Below are positions 5,830 to 7,138 of a stretch of DNA of 7,138 nucleotides, piece by piece. This stretch comes from JAJTYI01 sp964420145 (lineage in GTDB: Bacteria > Patescibacteriota > Dojkabacteria > B142 > OLB20). The notes beneath the pieces are model-generated. The model searched no databases. It had not been told where the DNA came from and saw only the letters and a program-made list of their open reading frames with translations. Where the stretch lies: the NCBI GenBank assembly GCA_964420145.1, contig CAYQRB010000037.1:1-7138 (forward strand), written 5' to 3'. How positions within the stretch are numbered: position 1 is the stretch's first letter; each line of letters begins with the position of its first letter. A program made the translations under genes and the position numbers.

Positions 5830-5857
5830 CTGACAAGAGTTTTTAATTTATTTTAAT
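5830..5857 (+). promoter_or_regulatory. Weak candidate promoter of the YtxH-family gene
   Basis: CTGACA (5830-5835) and TTTAAT (5852-5857) are 16 bases apart, predicting a start about 9 bases before the ATG. Matches are moderate and the region is very T-rich, so co-transcription from the preceding gene is just as likely. Confidence 0.25.
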
Positions 5858-5872
5858 TTTTACTTTATCAAA

Positions 5873-6151
5873 ATGAACGACAAATCAAACGGTTCTGTTG
5901 AATTAATTTTGGGTATGGTCATAGGCGGAGTTATAGGTGCAGCGGCAGGAATCCTTCTTGCTCCACAATCTGGAGAGAAAACTAGGGCTCAGATCAAAAG
6001 TAAAGGAGAGGATCTATATAGCGAAACCAAGTCTAAAGTAGAAAATTATAAGGAAACTAGACTTGATCCAAAAGTTGAAAAACTAGAGAAAGATATAAAA
6101 AGGAAAATGGCAGAAGTAGAGAAAAAGGCAAAAAGTATTAATAAAAAATAA
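5873..6151 (+). CDS. YtxH family protein
   Basis: 92 residues. A Gly/Ala-rich membrane segment GMVIGGVIGAAAGILLAP (14-31) followed by QSGEKTR (32-38) is the hallmark of the YtxH (gas-vesicle-protein-like) family. The remaining ~50 residues are highly charged and Lys/Glu-rich with heptad-like spacing (KVEKLEKDIKRKMAEVEKK, 67-85), predicting a long helix or coiled coil in the cytoplasm. The family is membrane-anchored and often general-stress-linked in Firmicutes; molecular function is unknown. Pairing with the small membrane protein upstream recalls ytxG-ytxH. No Shine-Dalgarno site before the ATG. High confidence in family. Confidence 0.9.
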   Translation: MNDKSNGSVELILGMVIGGVIGAAAGILLAPQSGEKTRAQIKSKGEDLYSETKSKVENYKETRLDPKVEKLEKDIKRKMAEVEKKAKSINKK

Positions 6152-6161
6152 AACTCTGATT

Positions 6162-6191
6162 TTGCTCAATTTACTTGTTTAATGTTATAAT
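6162..6191 (+). promoter_or_regulatory. Promoter of rpsO (extended -10)
   Basis: A perfect TATAAT (6186-6191) preceded by TG one base upstream (TGTTATAAT, an extended -10) has a partial -35 TTGCTC (6162-6167) at 18 bases. The predicted start is near 6198, giving a ~67-base leader. A second -10-like TATACA (6253-6258), 6 bases before the ATG, might give a leaderless form but lacks a -35. Confidence 0.7.
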
Positions 6192-6206
6192 TGGAATACT
6201 TATTCT

Positions 6207-6234
6207 TTGGCTGTTAGTTGCCAACTATAGCTGA
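6207..6234 (+). promoter_or_regulatory. Structured rpsO leader, possible S15 autoregulatory element
   Basis: The leader can fold two ways. TTGGC (6207-6211) pairs with GCCAA (6220-6224), or TAGTT (6215-6219) pairs with AACTA (6223-6227) around GCC, extended by GCT (6210-6212) with AGC (6229-6231) and G-U/U-G/U-A pairs below. The two are mutually exclusive. rpsO leaders bound by S15 are known in several bacterial groups with unrelated structures, so autoregulation is reasonable here but unproven. Confidence 0.35.
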
Positions 6235-6264
6235 GGATTTTAGTTAATCTTTTATACATTTCAA

Positions 6265-6534
6265 ATGGCACTTACAAAAGAACAAAAAACGGAGATAATC
6301 TCCAAGTACCGCACTAGTGATAGCGATACTGGTTCTCCTCAGGTACAGATAGCTTTACTTACCCATGAAATTGATGACCTTGTTGAACATCTAAAAATTC
6401 ACAAGAAAGATAAGCACTCCAGAAGGGGGTTACTCGGTATGGTTGGTAGTAGGCTTAGACTTATGAAGTACCTCGAGAAAAAAGAAGGGGTTGACACAGT
6501 TAATAAGTTAAAAAAACAACTTAAACTAAGCTAA
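6265..6534 (+). CDS. rpsO: 30S ribosomal protein S15 (uS15)
   Basis: 89 residues, the standard length. The start MALTKEQKTEIISKYR, the signature DTGSPQVQIALLTHEI (21-36), HKKDKHSRRGLLGMVGSRLRL (46-66, containing the conserved D-H-SRRGLL core that contacts 16S rRNA) and the Lys-rich end are all typical of S15. It binds 16S helices 20-22 early in central-domain assembly. Preceded by its own extended -10 promoter and a foldable leader; no Shine-Dalgarno site. In many bacteria pnp follows rpsO; here an ftsQ-like gene follows after 29 bases without a terminator, so the two may share a transcript. Near-certain assignment. Confidence 0.99.
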   Translation: MALTKEQKTEIISKYRTSDSDTGSPQVQIALLTHEIDDLVEHLKIHKKDKHSRRGLLGMVGSRLRLMKYLEKKEGVDTVNKLKKQLKLS

Positions 6535-6552
6535 ATCTATTCCTTTTTGGGG

Positions 6553-6558
6553 TAGAAT
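6553..6558 (+). promoter_or_regulatory. -10-like TAGAAT directly before ftsQ
   Basis: TAGAAT (5 of 6 to consensus) ends 5 bases before the ftsQ ATG, the same spacing seen at ruvX, which would give a leaderless mRNA. No -35 partner is visible, so read-through from rpsO is an alternative. Confidence 0.3.
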
Positions 6559-6563
6559 TAGAT

Positions 6564-7138
6564 ATGGGAATTTTTACTGCCAAGTCACAACCTAAATATT
6601 CAAGCATTCGACGGAAACGCAAACTACGCACTATGACTAGTGTCGATATTTCTAGTATTCCTGGATCAAAAAATATGTTTCTAGGTGTGGTCGTTGTGTG
6701 TATGTTTACCCTTGTAATTTTTTTTAGTTTGCAAATTCTAACTTCTGATTATTTTCGAGTTAGGACTATTACCACGATTGGAGTTAGGACTGTTTCCAGT
6801 CAGCAAATTACTGAAGATATAGAGGGTTTAACAACAGAGGGGATTTTTTTAACCAATAGTAGTTCTGTGGAGAGAACACTTGTAGAAAAATATCCATCAT
6901 TCAAATCTATTAGCGTTAGTAAGGTTTGGCCAGATAGGTTGATAATCAATGTGACCGAAAAACAACCAGCTTTGTTTTATGTAAATCTTAATGGTGTATA
7001 TTTGGTTAACGAAGATGGTGTTATTAGCGAGGTTATTTTCCAGGATAAAATTAATTTTGCACAAGAACAGTTAAATATTATAACAGGTGCTGAAGGTATC
7101 GACTCAACATTGGTTTATGAACGGCTTAAATCAGATTA
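6564..7138 (+). CDS. ftsQ: Cell division protein FtsQ/DivIB (3' end cut by window)
   Basis: 191 codons are visible before the right edge. A basic cytoplasmic N-terminus (SIRRKRKLR, 14-22) precedes one membrane helix (~38-59). The following region (~63-132) is a POTRA domain: FRVRTITTIGVRTVSSQQI (64-82) is the first strand, then helices with EGIFLTNSSSVERTLVEKYP (92-111), and SISVSKVWPDRLIINVTEKQP (115-135), the characteristic FtsQ segment. YLVNEDGVI (146-154) begins the beta domain. FtsQ links early and late divisome proteins (FtsB/FtsL partners) on the outer side of the membrane. ATG 6564 is chosen because it gives the basic N-terminus and no better start exists. Position after rpsO and near mltG is consistent with a growth/division neighbourhood. 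Family assignment is strong though the C-terminus is missing. Confidence 0.9.
   Translation, partial: MGIFTAKSQPKYSSIRRKRKLRTMTSVDISSIPGSKNMFLGVVVVCMFTLVIFFSLQILTSDYFRVRTITTIGVRTVSSQQITEDIEGLTTEGIFLTNSSSVERTLVEKYPSFKSISVSKVWPDRLIINVTEKQPALFYVNLNGVYLVNEDGVISEVIFQDKINFAQEQLNIITGAEGIDSTLVYERLKSD

Noticed and set aside
6491..6496. Perfect TTGACA inside rpsO as an ftsQ -35 box
   Set aside because: It encodes VDT in S15 and no -10 lies 16-19 bases downstream.
1..7138. Recoded UGA, CRISPR array, insertion sequence or phage module
   Set aside because: All complete genes end in TAA with no in-frame TGA, no regularly spaced repeats with spacers occur, and no transposase, integrase or terminal repeats were found.

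Overview
The window looks like a piece of chromosome from a small-genome, AT-rich bacterium, most likely of the candidate phyla radiation (Patescibacteria), perhaps Microgenomates or a relative. This is an inference. It rests on short genes packed tightly, TAA as the stop of all nine complete coding regions, no clear Shine-Dalgarno site at any start, a short S15, and a secreted wall-side protein with a Pro/Thr linker and the beginning of a Ca-binding dockerin-like repeat. No in-frame TGA was seen, so nothing suggests a recoded stop. No mobile element, CRISPR array, integrase or toxin module is visible.

Layout. Bases 1-1428 (minus strand) hold a GTG-started, signal-anchored, TIM-barrel glycosidase-like gene that runs off the left edge. 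Divergent from it, 1506-3389 (plus) forms a run of ruvX, mltG and a small two-TM membrane protein whose ATG overlaps the mltG stop. It meets head-on (4-base gap) a minus-strand run: tRNA-Asn(GUU) at 4360-4431, a uracil-DNA glycosylase superfamily gene, and a small YdeI/OmdA-like gene. Next on the minus strand is a short-chain dehydrogenase/reductase (4546-5391). From 5514 rightward (plus) come a small membrane protein, a YtxH-family protein, rpsO (S15), and ftsQ, which is cut by the right edge.

How the genes fit together. The theme is housekeeping at the cell envelope plus nucleic-acid maintenance. MltG ends growing glycan strands and FtsQ belongs to the divisome. RuvX/YqgF acts in 16S rRNA maturation or recombination, S15 assembles the 30S subunit, and the UDG-family protein probably handles damaged bases. 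The ruvX-mltG pair matches the yrrK-yrrL neighbourhood of Firmicutes, and the membrane protein plus YtxH pair recalls ytxG-ytxH. Several genes have a -10-like hexamer only about 5-6 bases before the ATG, so very short or absent 5' leaders are plausible.

I do not see a clearly new multi-gene system. The most worthwhile leads are the glycosidase-like secreted protein with atypical catalytic positions, the likely tRNA-Asn/UDG shared transcript, the mltG-coupled membrane protein, and the structured leader before rpsO.
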